A stretch of 64,000 nt of DNA from Pohlia nutans (taxonomy: Eukaryota > Streptophyta > Bryopsida > Bryales > Mniaceae): NCBI GenBank assembly GCA_022496805.1, contig CM040085.1, forward strand, positions 48,885,811 to 48,949,810, read 5' to 3'. A program made the position numbers and the translations under genes. The notes beneath the pieces were generated by a model, which was not told the origin of the DNA, ran no database searches, and saw only the letters and a list, made by a program, of their open reading frames with translations. Position 1 is the first letter of the stretch. Each line of letters begins with the position of its first letter. Positions 11,276-24,524 of this stretch are shown here, one piece after another.

Positions 11276-14200
11276 CTATGGTGAAGCCTCAAATGATGCC
11301 GTGGGACTAGATGATCCGGACATAGACTCCTCTATGTCACTACAATCACTAACGGATGCCTCACCATCAGACTCAATTGCCTCTTGATCTACAAATTCTA
11401 AAACACGAGCAGAAACAAACACGGGGCGAGGACTACGATCAGAAATACACTGCTCTGCAAACTGTCTAGCAATTCCTTCTGCATAAGATGGCAGTGTGAA
11501 GGGTTTAGGGGGACTAGGAAAAAACTCGGGATTAGAGAAGAAAGGTCGGTGAATTCGAGCACTTAGTCCGCCGCATCTGAAAGCAATATAAAACATAGTA
11601 TTAGAAATACTGAAAAATAAACCACGAGCAAAGAAATACAAATAATAATGCAAAGCAATATCATAAACCGACTTACTTACTGAATCTAGATTTCTTGACA
11701 ATCGGCTCTGCTACAATGTCCTCATCGTCCATGTCATCCAAGCCAATAACAACCCTCGGTTGGCGAGGCCGACGCGTCACCGCGGGTCGAATGAGAGGAG
11801 CAATGACTGCCTCAAATATAGCCTTGTCCTCCTCTAGCGCTGCGATGTGGCGGTCCACATTGCGGCAAGCGTGGATAGAGGCACCTGCAGAATCAATCAC
11901 AAAGTAGACAAATGTAAACAAACTACAAAGACAAAAATTGAAAGATAGTAGACAAACGTAGACAAAATACATGAGAGATAGTAAACAAATGTAAACAATG
12001 TACAATGACAAAAATTCAAACATTTCAATTAGAATGAGATTGAATTACTAACCAGTCGTGGTAGTGCAATCCAGCACCACGTCGCCTGGAAAAGAACATG
12101 TCTCAATCAGCATCTGCATGAACATAGTAGATTTCTCTCGGGGTCCTCGCCATGGCACCTCCCCATTCATCAATTGATCATCTTTACCCATGTAGTTCTG
12201 GAGTATGTCATCACGTGCAACATCTACTCCGTGACGAAGAAGCGCAGGGACCGGCTGGAACGCAAAGGAGGATGGTTCCCAATTACCCTTTGTCCTGATC
12301 GCCAAACAAATGCCAAAGCGATTGGTCTGCAAAACAAAAACGATTGCATCATTTTGAAAAATATAAACAAACAAATTAATGGAAAGCATTAGCATTATAA
12401 ACATCGCTCACCGTCCAAAGAGGATTGGTAGGTGATGTCAAGTGGAGGCGGTTCATTCCCCACCAATCCTTCTTCACATCAAATCCATAGCTCTTGCAGT
12501 AACCCAAGATCTTCGATTTTGTAGCTGATCGAAAAGGGTAGATAATTATAAGAGCACCATCATCCTGCAGGTGTTGATCTGAAAAATCGAAGATTGGTTG
12601 CAACCATTCTCGAGGCTCATGGTTCCACTGAGGAACGGATGAGGCAAGTACGGATATGCCTGGGACTGGCAAACCCTCAGGCATATCCACAATCATAAGG
12701 TCCACTAAATCCCTTGAGTTCAAATCACCTTTGAAAGCCCGGGACTTGTCATTCTTGTGCTAGAAGACAAACAAGACAATCAATGAAGTTAGTTCCAATA
12801 GCACAGTTTATGAATAACATTGGTTGATATATACATGAACACATTTCAAATCAAAATTGAACAAATGGAATACAAACAAAGTAATCAATGAATTTAGTTC
12901 CAAGAGCTCATATTATTAATCACATTAATTGATGAAAAAATTTGAAATCAAAATTGAAGAAATGAAGTAAAAAGACACTCACTTTCTTCATAAATGCCTT
13001 CAAGTCATCATAAACCGGTGGCAAAGGGCCAGTACCACCTCCAAGAATCTGGCCCAAAGACGTGTTGACAATGAACTCATCATTGGTGAAGTCCTCCACT
13101 CATCCAAGATCAACCGTCAGTGGCCCCTGAGAGAGAAGTTCATATGGAGAATCACGCTTCGTACCTCTACTAGGAGTGGATTGTAACTGCGAACCAGCGT
13201 CCACAGTAGAAGAGGCGCCTGCAGCTTCGTTCGTGTTCTTCGCAGGATCACTGGTCTTCTTCTTCCCCTTCTCCTTCTCTGCTGCCTTCTATGCTGCCTT
13301 CTCAATCCTTTCCTTCTCCCTTAAGGCCGCCTTCTCAGCAGCATCCTTCACCTTCTGAGCCTTCTTTCGATCAGACTCCTCCCGTTTCTTGACAGCTTTC
13401 TCTCTGGCTTTGTCATCCTCCACATCTGCAAGCTCGATAATGTCTTCAGCTGCAATAGCCGCGGCCTCCCGATTCCGTTTCAGCTCCATCTCTTGGATTG
13501 GCGTGAACGACGTACTGCAATCTAGGTACCACCGTACCAAGCACCAGAGTTCAAATGCGCAGTAGTCCATGTCCGCAGCTGAGACGACGATAACATGCAA
13601 GAATCCGATGAACGATCCAACTAAGTGTTGAGGAAGACCGGGAGATCTTCTTTGGCAATTGCATTTTTGGGGAGAAGCTCGAACTTGAAGTATCTGCAAA
13701 TTTACAATGCTAGTTAATAATACAAAGAGCAACAATAAATTGAATTGATTTGACAATCTTGAAATAAAATTTAGAGTGCATTATAAACATTGATATCCAT
13801 TGTTCTAACATTCAATCAATTGAAAAAATTGAAATTGAAACGCATTAGACAACATTGATACAAAGCATTGAAGTTCAAATCACAGATTAGAATTACAAAA
13901 TAGGAACTTAATAATTGCTTGAAGCACACCTGAAGATGACACGCTTCACTGCAAGGTCAGAACCCTTGAATGAAGAGAAGTCCTCAGACTTCTTGAAATG
14001 ATCATGGCCCTTGAAGTAGGAAAGAAAGGCATGATCCCAAAGACGGATTCTCCACTCTTCAATGAACGCATTCAATGACAGTGGCTCAAGGGGAGAGTCC
14101 ATGGAAATTTTAATGTTATCTGCACGAACGATGTCCTCAAAGGACTCTACTGCCTTCTCCTCAATCTGTAATGTGAAGTCATCAACCTTGATTAATAAAA

Positions 14201-15854
14201 CTTTAAAAGAATGATTGCAGAGAAAAAAAATAAAACTAATTCATTATGAACTAGATCATAAGCAGAAATGGTCAAATAGATGCAATGATACATACCCCTG
14301 CCCACCAGCATGCCTTCACTACGAAATTTCCCAACTTCTCTTCATTCGTAGGTTTGGGAGGGAATCGAACAGCTTCGCGTGTTGTAACGGAGGAATTGAA
14401 AAACTTAATCCATTTCACTTTGTGGACAGGTGCTACATTGGATGTAGCAATGAGTTGGAGCTTCTCCAATGTTAACTTTGGTGAGGAGTTCATCATCCAA
14501 TGTCTTTCAATCTACAATGTTAAAATGATGTTAATTACAATTATGCTTTATTATGCAAATGTTGTAGTTCAAGGAAATGATATGAATTTATACCTCCTTA
14601 AGAAAATCTTCCCCGATCGCAGGGTTTGCAACTGCAGCCAATTTGCCTAACTTGATGCTAAACCTAGCCGTCTTCTCTTTAATCGCTGCACGCATAGCTG
14701 AAGCTATACTCCCAGCAGAGATATCATCAGGATGTGTTTGTTCACGATGCAATCGAGCAGCAACATCCGCGGCAACAGCGATCTCGTGCTAACCATCCAT
14801 AACAAAGTGCAACAGAATTAAAACCATTCATTTCATCTGTGTCTTTGGATCGTGCATGAAAAAATTGAATACAAAAATTATGTAACATACCCAAAACATG
14901 AATGCGGTGAACACTTCAAGTGTCAATGAGTACCATGGGCGCCTTCCACTGTGCATTTGACACTTGAAAAACTCCGCGGGAGAGAGGAGTTCATTGTACA
15001 TCTCCAGTGGCATAACTCCGTATTTCTTGACTCGATACAAGGTATGAACCAAGCTAGTCTTGACATGAGAGTCCTCGGTGTGTCTAAATTCAAAGTAAAC
15101 CAAGCCATTGATATCATTCATCACTGATTCATAGTTCAAAAACGTTCATGATTCAACAAGAAATAAATAAATTTTGTATGAGAAACTCACTTGTTGATGT
15201 CATGCATCACTTGCATGACTACACCAATGCGCCCTTTGGTATCAAGAATGATAGTATCCACTGCATAGTGCCATGATGGCTCATTTGCATGCAACCTCTA
15301 AATATGGTTCATCCATGCTGCTCTACGATGGTTTCCATCACATACAAAATACATCTTATTTATGTATTCTTCCATTTCAGGGAAACCACGCAGATACTTG
15401 TTGAACTTCTCATTCTCTTCGTCCCACAACGGCCCCCACTTCTCCTTGTCCTCGTGAGTGACTTCTTGAACATCGCCCTGCTCATTAGTAATGGATACAT
15501 AAAAAACCACTGAGCCATCGCGATAGCCATGGACAAACTCCTCCTCGAGTTTGGTCAAGTCACAAGAGAGGGTAGGCCTAACCATCGGCATACTCACCAT
15601 CCTACACAATGGGATGTGATGGCGCGAAATGTGAACCGGTTGGAGTCGAAGGTTGGCAATAGTAGCAACTGCATTCAACTTTTGCCTACTCCGTATGACA
15701 TCCTCACTCTCACCCAACGCTTTATCATCATCAACCTCCTCTACATCATGATCCTCATGTCCACCACCTAAAGAAGGTTGCGGACCAGGGCTATAAGGCT
15801 ATTGTTCATTGCGTGTTGCTGAGGCGTTTGGCTAACATCATCCTTCAATGCCAT
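11276..15854 (-). pseudogene. ParB-like / N6-N4 DNA-methyltransferase-like gene, copy B (ten exons)
   Basis: Exons with GT-AG borders, from 5': about 15854-15193, 15123-14894, 14791-14605, 14506-14297, 14169-13929, 13695-12990 (may include an intron), 12745-12405, 12330-12051, 11886-11692 and 11575-11276. Exon 1 has FVCDGNHRRAAW, the ParB/sulfiredoxin-type (D/N)G.HR..A signature. Exon 6 is a long charged coiled coil followed by SPYELLSQGP. Exon 7 has DLMIVDMPEG where a methyltransferase has DPPY. Exon 8 ends FPGDVVLDCTTTTG, at the place of the PGD-VLD-GSGT motif I of beta-class methyltransferases, and exon 9 continues HIAALEEDKAIFEAVIAPLI. The last exon is acidic and Ser-rich, ending in TAG. 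Lesions: TAG at 15801 and 15300, TGA near 13110, TAG near 13290, and a frameshift near 13520. DPPY and FxGxG are degenerate, so catalysis is doubtful. Expression is unknown. Confidence 0.72.
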
Positions 15855-15949
15855 TGCAAATCCTCATTTAGAATTCATGTACCCTTAATATCACAGAGTA
15901 ACTAGCAAAACTATCAAAAAGTATAACACAAACACCACGGGAATTTCCA

Positions 15950-18900
15950 CAATACTCGAGTTGCATAGTAACAAGGCCAACCGAGTGCGGCGTTCAAAGC
16001 ACAAGTATAACTGCCGTGGCGAGCACGACCAAAGCACCGTGACCACCAATGCACGAGCACTAGGAGCTCCAAATCAAGAGCAATACGAGCAACACAAATA
16101 AGGACAATCGTGATCACGACCACAGATGTAGATCAAGGCCTGGTTCCGATAATAGACCATCGGTCCCGAGGGGGGAGCCACGGTGGTGGAGTATGATCAT
16201 CACTTGCATTTTTGCAAAAGCATTTATTCACGAGCATCAAATGCTGGAGATTACGAGCCTCTAGAACGAGATTCTGCCGGCTTGTGAAGATCATGCCACG
16301 ACGCTGTGACAAGCACCCCTAAACGACAACGTGACGAGCACACTAGACGACGCTGTACCGAGTTACTCCACGACACACAAATCATGAACAAGATGAGCAC
16401 CTGCATCGAGCAGGACCATCACGAGTACAAAGGACAACAGAGCATCAGCTCTACCACGACAGCCGAACAAGCACCCATGACGCCGTGACGCGCTACACCA
16501 CGACGCCGTGACGAGCTCACACCCATGATGCCGTGACGCGCTACACCACGACGCCGTGACGAGCTCACACCCATGACGTCGTGACGCGCTACACCACGAC
16601 GCCGTGACGTGCTCACACCCATGACGTCGTGACGCGGTACACCACGACGCTGTGACGACGTCACACCCACGACGCCGAGACGAGCACACACACACGACGC
16701 CGTAACGAGCTCCTCCCCGGCAGCGTCAGTACAATGGCCAATCGAACAACATGACTAGCAACAGTTCACTACCACTAGTACGAGCATCAGCCCAAGAACA
16801 AGACCCGCAAATCTTGATCAGCACAACAATGTCGAGTTTTGGCCATCGGTCCCGAGAGACTAGTGTCGGTGAGTAGTCTTGATCTGTGGAGCTATAGCCC
16901 CGTTATGGACGGACCCTTCTACACACGGGCAAGACCAGCATATATACGTGCTCACACCCACGACGCCGTGACGAGCTCCACCACGCGCCGTGACGAGCTC
17001 ACACCCATGACGTCGTGACGCGCTACACCACGACGCCGTGACAAGCTCACACCCATGACGCCGTGACGAGCTCTCACCCACGACGCCGTGACGAGCTCCA
17101 CCACACGCCGTGACGAGCTCACACCCACGACGCCGTGACAAGCTCCACCACGACGCCGTGACGACGTCACACCCACAACGCCGAGACGACCACACACACA
17201 CGACGCCGTATCGAGCTCCTCCTCGGCAGCATTAGTACAATGGCCAATAGAGCATCAACACTAGCACCAGTAACTACCACTAGTATGAGCATCAGCACAA
17301 GGCCAGGACCCACAAATCTTGAACAGCACAACGGTGGCGAGTTTTGGCCATCGGTCCCGAGAGACTAGTGTCGGCGACTAGTATTGATCTGTGGAGCTAT
17401 AGCCCCGATATGGACGGACCCTTCTACACACGGGCAAGACCTGCACATATACGAAGATCTGACTTCTATGACGTGAAAACCTCGACACCAAGGACCACCA
17501 GATTGTACACGAACTCGAACGAAACCAACATCGAGCATGAAGAGCACCAACGTCGAGCTCCCAGAGCACCAGCATTCAGCACGAGCATCGCGAGTAAAGA
17601 GGGCAACCGAGAGGAATATCACGAGGTCAAACGTAGACCGCCTCAACCCATCTTGATCAAAGGGTTGGGGCAAGTAAAGGCCATCGGTCCCGTGAGGCAT
17701 CCGTTGGTGGAAAGTGCTGATCATTGGTGCCATGGGCACGATGTCCACAAACCCCATTAAGGACCACCAGATTCACCCTCATGGGCACAAATACATGTTG
17801 CCCATCTAGAAAATCACCAAAATTATCACATCTTCACCGAGTTGCTTCAAATCCTCGTATAGACAACACCATAGTTGCATTATTTAGACCCCGATGGGAA
17901 TCTTTGATCAAAAGGTGCTAACATTATTTGTCCATCGGGCCCGACGGAGCTCGAGCTTGATCATCAAGAGTCATCAATAAGACGTCGCGAACCATAACAA
18001 AATACAACATCGTGGCCATAACGAGCACCAACCGAATGGCCAAGACGAGCGCGACCACAACGGCAAAGATGAGCAGGTTAATATCGAGAATCATCACGAG
18101 GAGCACAGGCCCTGATCCAAGCTTTGGTGATCAATATCATGGGGATTATTTTGACCCTCGGTCCCTAGAGGTATCTCTTGGTGAGGGGGTTAGATCAACA
18201 TGGCAAGACCACCACCACGGTGACAACCACTGCCATGACGACCATCACCACCTTGACGACCACCACCACTGTGACGACCACCACCACGGTGACGACCAAC
18301 ACCACAGAGACGACCACTGTCGTGACGACCACTACCACCGTGACGACCACCACCACGTTGACGACCACTGCCTTCACGACCACCACGACCGTGGCGACTA
18401 CCACGGACCACCACAGGCCCTGATCCACGGACCACCACGTGAACCTGATTCCAACTTTGGTGATCAACATCATGGGGATTATTTTGACCCTCGGTCCCTA
18501 GAGGTATCTCTTGGTGAAGGGGTTAGATCAACATGGCACGACCACCACCACGGTGACAACCACTGCTATGACGACCACTACCTCTGTGACGACCACCACC
18601 ACGTTGACGACCACTGTAGTGACGACCACCACGACCGTGGCAAGCACCACGGACCACCACAGGCCCTGATCCACGGACCACCACGCGAACCTGATCCCAA
18701 CATTGGTGATCAACACCATGGGGATTATTTTGACCCTCGGTCCTTGGAGGTATCTCTCGGTGAAGGCTTTAGATCAACATGGCACGACCACCACCACGGT
18801 GACGACCTTCACCACGGTGACGACCACCACCACGGTGACGACCTTCACCACGGTGACGACCACTACCACGGTGACGACCACCACCAATGTGTCGACTACT

Positions 18901-19560
18901 GCCATGACGACGACCACCACCACGGTGACGACCAGCACCACCGTGACGACCACTACCGTGATGACCACCACCACGGTGACGACCATTGCCGTGACAACCA
19001 CCACCACGGTGACGACTACCACCACGGTGACAACCACCACCACGGTGACGACTACCACCACGGTGACAACCACCACCACGGTGACGACTACCACCACGGT
19101 GACAACCACCACCACGGTGACTACCACTGCCGTGACGACTACCACCACCGTGACGACCACCACCACGGTGACGACCACCACGACCGTGGCGACCACCACG
19201 GACCACTACAGGCCCTGATCCCAATTTTGGTGATCAACATCTTATCGTATGTTCTGACCATCGGTCCTGAGAGGTATCTCTCGGTGATATGGTAAGATCA
19301 TCATGGCACGACCACCACTACGGTGACGACCACCACCACGGTGCCGACCACCCCCTCGGTGACGATCACCGCCTCCGTGACGACCACCACCACCGTGACG
19401 ACCACCACCACCGTGACGACCACCACCACCGTGACGAATAAATCAGTGACGAAAGTTGATCAATGGGATGTGGAAATAAATGACCATCGGGCCCGAGGGG
19501 TTAGCCACAGTACAAGGTTATGATCAACAGAGCATTGCTTAGGTGGCCACCGCGCCCACC
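15950..19560. repeat. Composite satellite, right block (GACGAGCAC and CATCGGTCCCGAG landmarks)
   Basis: A landmark (G/A)CCATCGGTCCCGAG, usually followed by GGTATCTC or GACTAGTGTCGG and preceded by TTGATCA, recurs at about 16157, 16843, 17347, 17686, 17930, 18157, 18487, 18731, 19257 and 19483. Larger units are evident: 16843 and 17347 start near-identical blocks 504 bp apart, and 18157 and 18487 start blocks 330 bp apart. Between landmarks lie arrays such as CACCACGACGCCGTGACGAG (16480-17180). Several frames stay open for hundreds of codons because of the repeat period. Confidence 0.8.
18190..19440. repeat. 15-bp minisatellite CCACCACGGTGACGA within the satellite block
   Basis: The 15-bp unit, a multiple of three, makes several frames open on both strands: His/Asp-rich, Thr/Val-rich, and their complements. 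The longest (427 codons, 18012-19295) has no start context or domain, and is explained by the repeat. Runs of the unit are separated by the CATCGGTCCCGAG landmark segment. Confidence 0.85.
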
Positions 19561-20907
19561 CACGAGTATGATCAGTGCGAGAACGAGGGAAGGGCTATCA
19601 CGCACCCAGCAATTTTGATATGACCCATGACAATCAAGCAGCACAACACGAGCACGTGGTCAAGCATTCAGCAGGTGCACTGACGTGACACAATGACAAA
19701 GCGAGCCATCCGGTGGTGCACCAAAGCACGCGCTCAAAAAGAATATGCACTAGGTTCAGTGCGATATGCGAGTTTCGATAAGAACCTCAATGTAAGCCGA
19801 AAATCTTAAGAGCACGCAATTCAGCACAATGTACACGTGATTTGCGAGATTCACGATGAGCATCAGAAGGAGTAACAGAGCTCGCACGCACACTGGAATC
19901 AAAAGATCGAGCGCCTTCAGTTCCAAAACACCAAGAGTGCGGGAGATTCAGAGCTACACAACCAGAGCTCCAAATGAGTGTGCGGTCTAAATTCTAAATA
20001 TTCAGGGTTTAGGATTACCCACCTCGCGAATCCGGTCGGCAGGCGGCGGAGCTCCAGGGGTGCCTTCATCGCCGATGGGTTGCGGGTGTTGCCTCGTCGT
20101 CCTCATCGCGTTCTTCGGCGGTGCAGCTTCAACGTAGCCGCTGGTCTTCCCTTGTGCACAACATGCAAAGAACGCATCAGTGTACTTGCAAGCAATCAGT
20201 AAACAATGCGTCAGTAATCAATGCGTTCAAGGCATCAGTAAACCCTAGGGCATCAGTAAACAATGCGTCAGTGTACTTGCACGCAATCAGAATCTCCAGA
20301 AGCGCATGATCACGAGATTCAGAAGCTCACCGTGTGTGAGGAGCTCACGAGTGGTACTCAAACCCTAAACGTATAGCCTTTTGTATCGTAGCACCACATG
20401 AGCCCTATTTCATCCAATACCCTAGTCGCGCTGCATACCCTAGGCTACGACAGGGCCTAATAATCGAGATGTATGAATCTTCATGAAATATTCACTAATA
20501 AAATACTTCCAAAGTATACGGTGGGGTCTCTACAAAAAATGAGCATATAATTGGCATAAAGGGAAGGCTCAAAAATTATTCAAAATACAAGTATTTTAGT
20601 CTACACATTAGATGGGGTGTCATTGATATAAAATTTAATGTCTCGACATTCTTCTATATTTATGATCAAAGCCTTGGATGAACACTTGGGCCCCGGGGCC
20701 AACACTATTCCCGCGGTGCTATAGTCATATCAAAATTGATATCAAACGTCACACTCACAGGGTCAGTCCACCTCATCATTTAAACTCCACTTACACGTAT
20801 GAACCCTTAAACCCCATGTGACAGTTACATTTAATACCCCTTTGTCTTGAGTAAAGACTCATCAATACGCAATGCACTAAGAAGAGAGCCATTTCAAGAT
20901 ATAACTT
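19561..20907. other. Non-satellite region; one weak first-exon candidate
   Basis: No convincing gene. On the minus strand, ATG at 20106 opens 28 codons (MRTTRQHPQPIGDEG..., Pro-rich) ending at a good donor, GAG|GTGGGT (20023/20022). This would fit a first exon whose intron spans the satellite and joins the ParB/methyltransferase gene, but nothing proves it. CATCAGTAAACAATGCGTCAGT repeats occur at 20170-20290. Confidence 0.3.
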
Positions 20908-21245
20908 ACATTTTTCCACGCCTCGTCATCGTCGCTTATAATGTCTTCCTATGATTCCCCATGGTCTATCATGTCCATGTATGTCAGGATATCTTGAGAA
21001 CACCCCAAGTCTGCCACATCGTCATCTCCAAAATCTATACTCATGGGCATGCATTCTTGAACATCCTGCACTTGAGACTTCAGTTTAGGAGGCCTCATCT
21101 TTGAACGCTCCAGTGCTCGTTTACTTGAAAACATTAATCGGCCTCTTTTCTTCTTCTTCTTTTGTACACTAGGTCCCTCAGACTGGAGATGACAGTTTTT
21201 GTCGAGCATTTGACTAATGGATATGCCACTATATTGGAAAGCCAA
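20908..21245 (-). pseudogene. Orphan exon of an unrecognised nuclear-type protein
   Basis: An open stretch contains a strongly basic KKKKKRGRL (nuclear-localisation-like) followed by an acidic segment (DFGDDDVADLG). An in-frame TAG (20951-20949) is followed in the same frame by EDIISDDDEAW up to a good donor, AAT|GTAAGT, near 20908. No family was recognised. It may be an exon of a gene carried by the 37-kb element. The following 21246-22066 shows no gene. Confidence 0.4.
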
Positions 21246-22066
21246 CTTATCTACTCGAACAAATGTAAATATCCCAACAACATGTAGAAATCACAAAACT
21301 CCATTACATAGAGAGACTATATCTCATATGATTTGCCAAGGCTTCGGGATGTGCTCTTAAATACCAGTCCAGGCACACCATCTAATAGTAGGTAATGAAC
21401 GTTTTTGAAATTTGAAATCGCGAGTTTGTAGCATCAAACACAACTGAATGCTTTACTTTAATTTTAACCTCCATTGACACCAAATCATGATAAATGGATT
21501 AGCTTTTGATGGGTTATTTCCAATAATATAGTCTGTGAGCGCCGTCCTCGACTTCACAATAAAATCCAATCTCATTGTCAGAGCCCTTACCATGATGATG
21601 TGAGACATCCTCGCCATTATATTTCCTCTGTCGACTAACACAATTTTCTAATCCTCACATCATACTATTTTCCTTTGCACGCCAATTCTAAATTGCTAAC
21701 AGCCACTTCTGCATCTAACCCTCTCCATATGGATGTGACGAATGACAACTGACATATACCAATGCCAATCAATCACGTACTAATTATTTATTGTACACTA
21801 ATAATGCTCTTGTCAATCTTTCCACCTTGTAGTTTTCATTTCCTCTTGACAGCCACGTTGTGCGTCAAGTTTAGACTAGAGCGCCGTCAAGACCCATGAA
21901 GCCTTGTCGTACCTTGAATTATTGTGATTCCTATTTCCCCTGTACTGTTGTATATATCTTCAATGCATTTGGCTTCATTTGCATCTCACTTCCCCATTCG
22001 TATTGTCCTCTATGTATTATGCATATTAGTTCTATTAGATTCACATCAGCCCACTGCCTACTTTCC

Positions 22067-24513
22067 ATGGCCAACATCCTTGCTGCAGGTCACGATGTCC
22101 CTTTGAAGGTGCCGATTGGTAAAGAAGGTTTTGTCCGAGTGCTTGCCCATCTCTTGCATATTCGTTTTGGTTTTTGTGAGTTTTCTATCATGTTGGAAGA
22201 AGAGGTCTTAGCCAACTATGGATTCATCAAGGAGGCAGTCTTGCAGTCAAAATGTAGTGATAAGGAAGGATTCTACTGGCTTCTCCATCCTGGGCAATAT
22301 AGAGCGTATGGTTTAGCTCCTGAGACAGTAGCTGCCTCCACTGAGATCCTTGCACCCATGTCAGATGGTTCTACTGTTCAACTACCTCTTTCACGTGTCG
22401 GTAGTGATCAATCCTCTGACCAAGGACGTTCTGTGACTAACATCATGATGAAACTTCGCAATGTCAAGCAGGAGCCAGTGGAACCATTAATTGATTTGAC
22501 TTCTGAGTCTGATGGAGATACTCGCTCGACCTCACGTGCATGTCAACATCCAAGTAAATTAGTCTCCTTTCCCTCTTCATCTAATACTCCCTCTGGAACT
22601 CGCACTCCAGCCAATACTCCTACCTCGTCATCTTGGTCTCTTCCTCCAGTATTTCTAGTATCTTCAGAGTGTATGAGTGTGATGCAATGCCTTAGAAAGC
22701 TGTCCAGTGTTCCACGTTGTCGTAACAAATTAGCTCAAATAGATTTTGATGCTGTCGAGTATCACAAAGTCAAATTCCTTCCCACCAAGTTTGATGGAAA
22801 CGTCGTGTTTGAATTGCCACCTAGTCGTGGAAGTGCTGATTCTTCTATGGAGGGGATGGACAAGCGCTACGACGGTCACGCATGGTGTCGCACATTGACG
22901 TCTAATATCCACAACAACCTAGGTTTGAAGTTCAAAAGGTCGAGTTGCGTGGGGCATTTGGTTTGCAAGAACAAAGAGTGTGAGTACTTTGCGAGGACCT
23001 CAAAGGTGAACGAGACGGAGTGGTCTGGCACCACTACACTTCCTTTTGGTGTATGTCAAGACCCCCTTGCAGATTCTTCTCTAGTTTGCAAAGTTTGCAA
23101 GAAGCCCCCTACCTGCATTGATTTTTGTGCAGCTCGTATCTATTACGTGGTCAGCGCTGGCGACATGTCGCAAGCGTGCATCCATTTAGGAAATCACAAA
23201 CACCCGGTGGCTGAAGGACAATGCAGGGAGACTATGGAGACTGTGACGGAGTTGATCGCTCAAGAGGTGGCCAAGACTCCTTCGGCAAAGAACTCTGCCA
23301 TTGCATTGGCTGCAAGCAAAGAATTTTTGGAAACGTTCCTCATTCACAATGGGGACGGTCCGAAGGAGATGCTCCGCGAAGAGGCTCTAGAAAAAGTTAT
23401 GGATAAATTCCAGCTCCTCAGTTCCCCCAGTGTTCGCAACATCATTGCTACATATCGCGATAAGCTGAAAGGTGCTGGAGAGATAGACCGAATTCTTACC
23501 ATGAAAAGTCATGCAAAGATTGAGTTCATTCACGATAGTGTGTTCCCTGGACAAGGCAAAGACAAAGTATACTTATTCAAAATGCTCGTTGACGGTCCTG
23601 GCAGTGGCGTTGATCTTGTACGACGGATGCAACCCGGAGGCGATCTCAAACATTGCTTTGTGATGTTTGATCACGTGAAGAGGGTGAAGTCGTGGACAAC
23701 ACTAGCATGCCATGTGTATGATTCAAAATATTGCAAAGTGATGACTATTGCAGTGTGTGATATGCAGACCGAGGGCACGGAAGGCCAGGTGATATTTTGG
23801 AATTGTTTGAATAACGTCATGAAAGACAATGGTGTGCCCAATCCACATTTCAAAGGATTCATGTGCGACAGTGCGCAAGCCAATTTCAATGCTGTACGAA
23901 TTGTGTATGGTTGGGTGACTCCAAAGTTCCTATGGTGGACCGCGAACGGACCTACCTTTTCCATTGGGCTACCTCCATGCACAAGCATACCGAAAAGCAC
24001 ATTGCCAAGGCGTTCCAAGCATAGCATATTCGGCTCTGTCGGCAATACAAGGATGCCACAACCATGGCAGAAGCGAATCAGATGTACTTGCAATTGAAGG
24101 CTTGGTGGTATTCGTCTGGTGTAGCTGATGAAGATTCTATTAGAGAACTCGAAGATTGGTTAGCATTTTGGCACTTTCGTTATCGCCAATCGGGAGGGTT
24201 CATGGAGACGGTGAGACTAATGTTGAACTCTCATTTCATTTGCACTTATTTATCCCTATTCTATTTCTACCTCATTCACTTACCATTCTCCCTCGTTGTA
24301 ATGTTTTACAAGACCTTACCCCTGACGAACTTGCTGAGATTCCGACCTGCAACCTCTCGGAGACAGTTCACGATAAGTGGCTTCAAGCGTCCGGCAAACG
24401 AGGCACCGACTTGTTTGTGGCTACTTGTGACGACTGAATCCGTGCCTTTATGCAAATGACAAACTACCGCTCTTATCTATGTGGAGGCACTTCTGGGAAG
24501 GGCCCCTCAAAGC
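22067..24513 (+). pseudogene. MULE-like transposase with SWIM finger, 5' part (split by hAT)
   Basis: MANILAAGHDV (22067) is the preferred start because upstream codons are low in coding character. Middle region: Zn-type cysteines (CVGHLVCKNKECEYF; CKVCKKPPTC), then a MULE-like RNase-H fold with FVMFDHVKR and GFMCDSAQANF as candidate catalytic Asp segments. Next are, after a frameshift near 23910, VDRERTYLFHWATSMHKHTE, and then WLAFWHFRYRQSGGFM. Lesions: frameshift near 23910, TAG at 24022, a disturbed junction or intron at 24211-24312, and TGA at 24435 in place of a likely Trp. The frame then runs to 24513, where the hAT begins, and resumes at 45637. The SWIM finger is in the 3' part. It may be the transposase of the surrounding 37-kb element (inference). 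Confidence 0.8.
24506..24513. repeat. Left 8-bp target duplication of the hAT element
   Basis: CTCAAAGC is repeated exactly at 45629-45636. Eight bases is the hAT standard. It reads as Ser-Lys of the interrupted frame. Confidence 0.93.
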
Positions 24514-24524
24514 CAGGGTTGTTC

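Noticed and set aside
12376..12723. Active methyltransferase catalytic site
   Set aside because: The DPPY position reads DMPEG and the motif I glycines are replaced (DCTTTTG), so activity cannot be claimed.
14285..14650. Plus-strand frame of 121 codons
   Set aside because: Antisense of a well-bordered exon of the ParB/methyltransferase-like gene.
16306..17201. Arg/Ser/Val-rich frames near 16.3-17.2 kb
   Set aside because: They lie on GACGCCGTGACGAGC satellite units and have no domain.
18012..19295. 427-codon His/Asp-rich open frame
   Set aside because: Produced by the 15-bp minisatellite, which keeps several frames open on both strands; no start context or domain.
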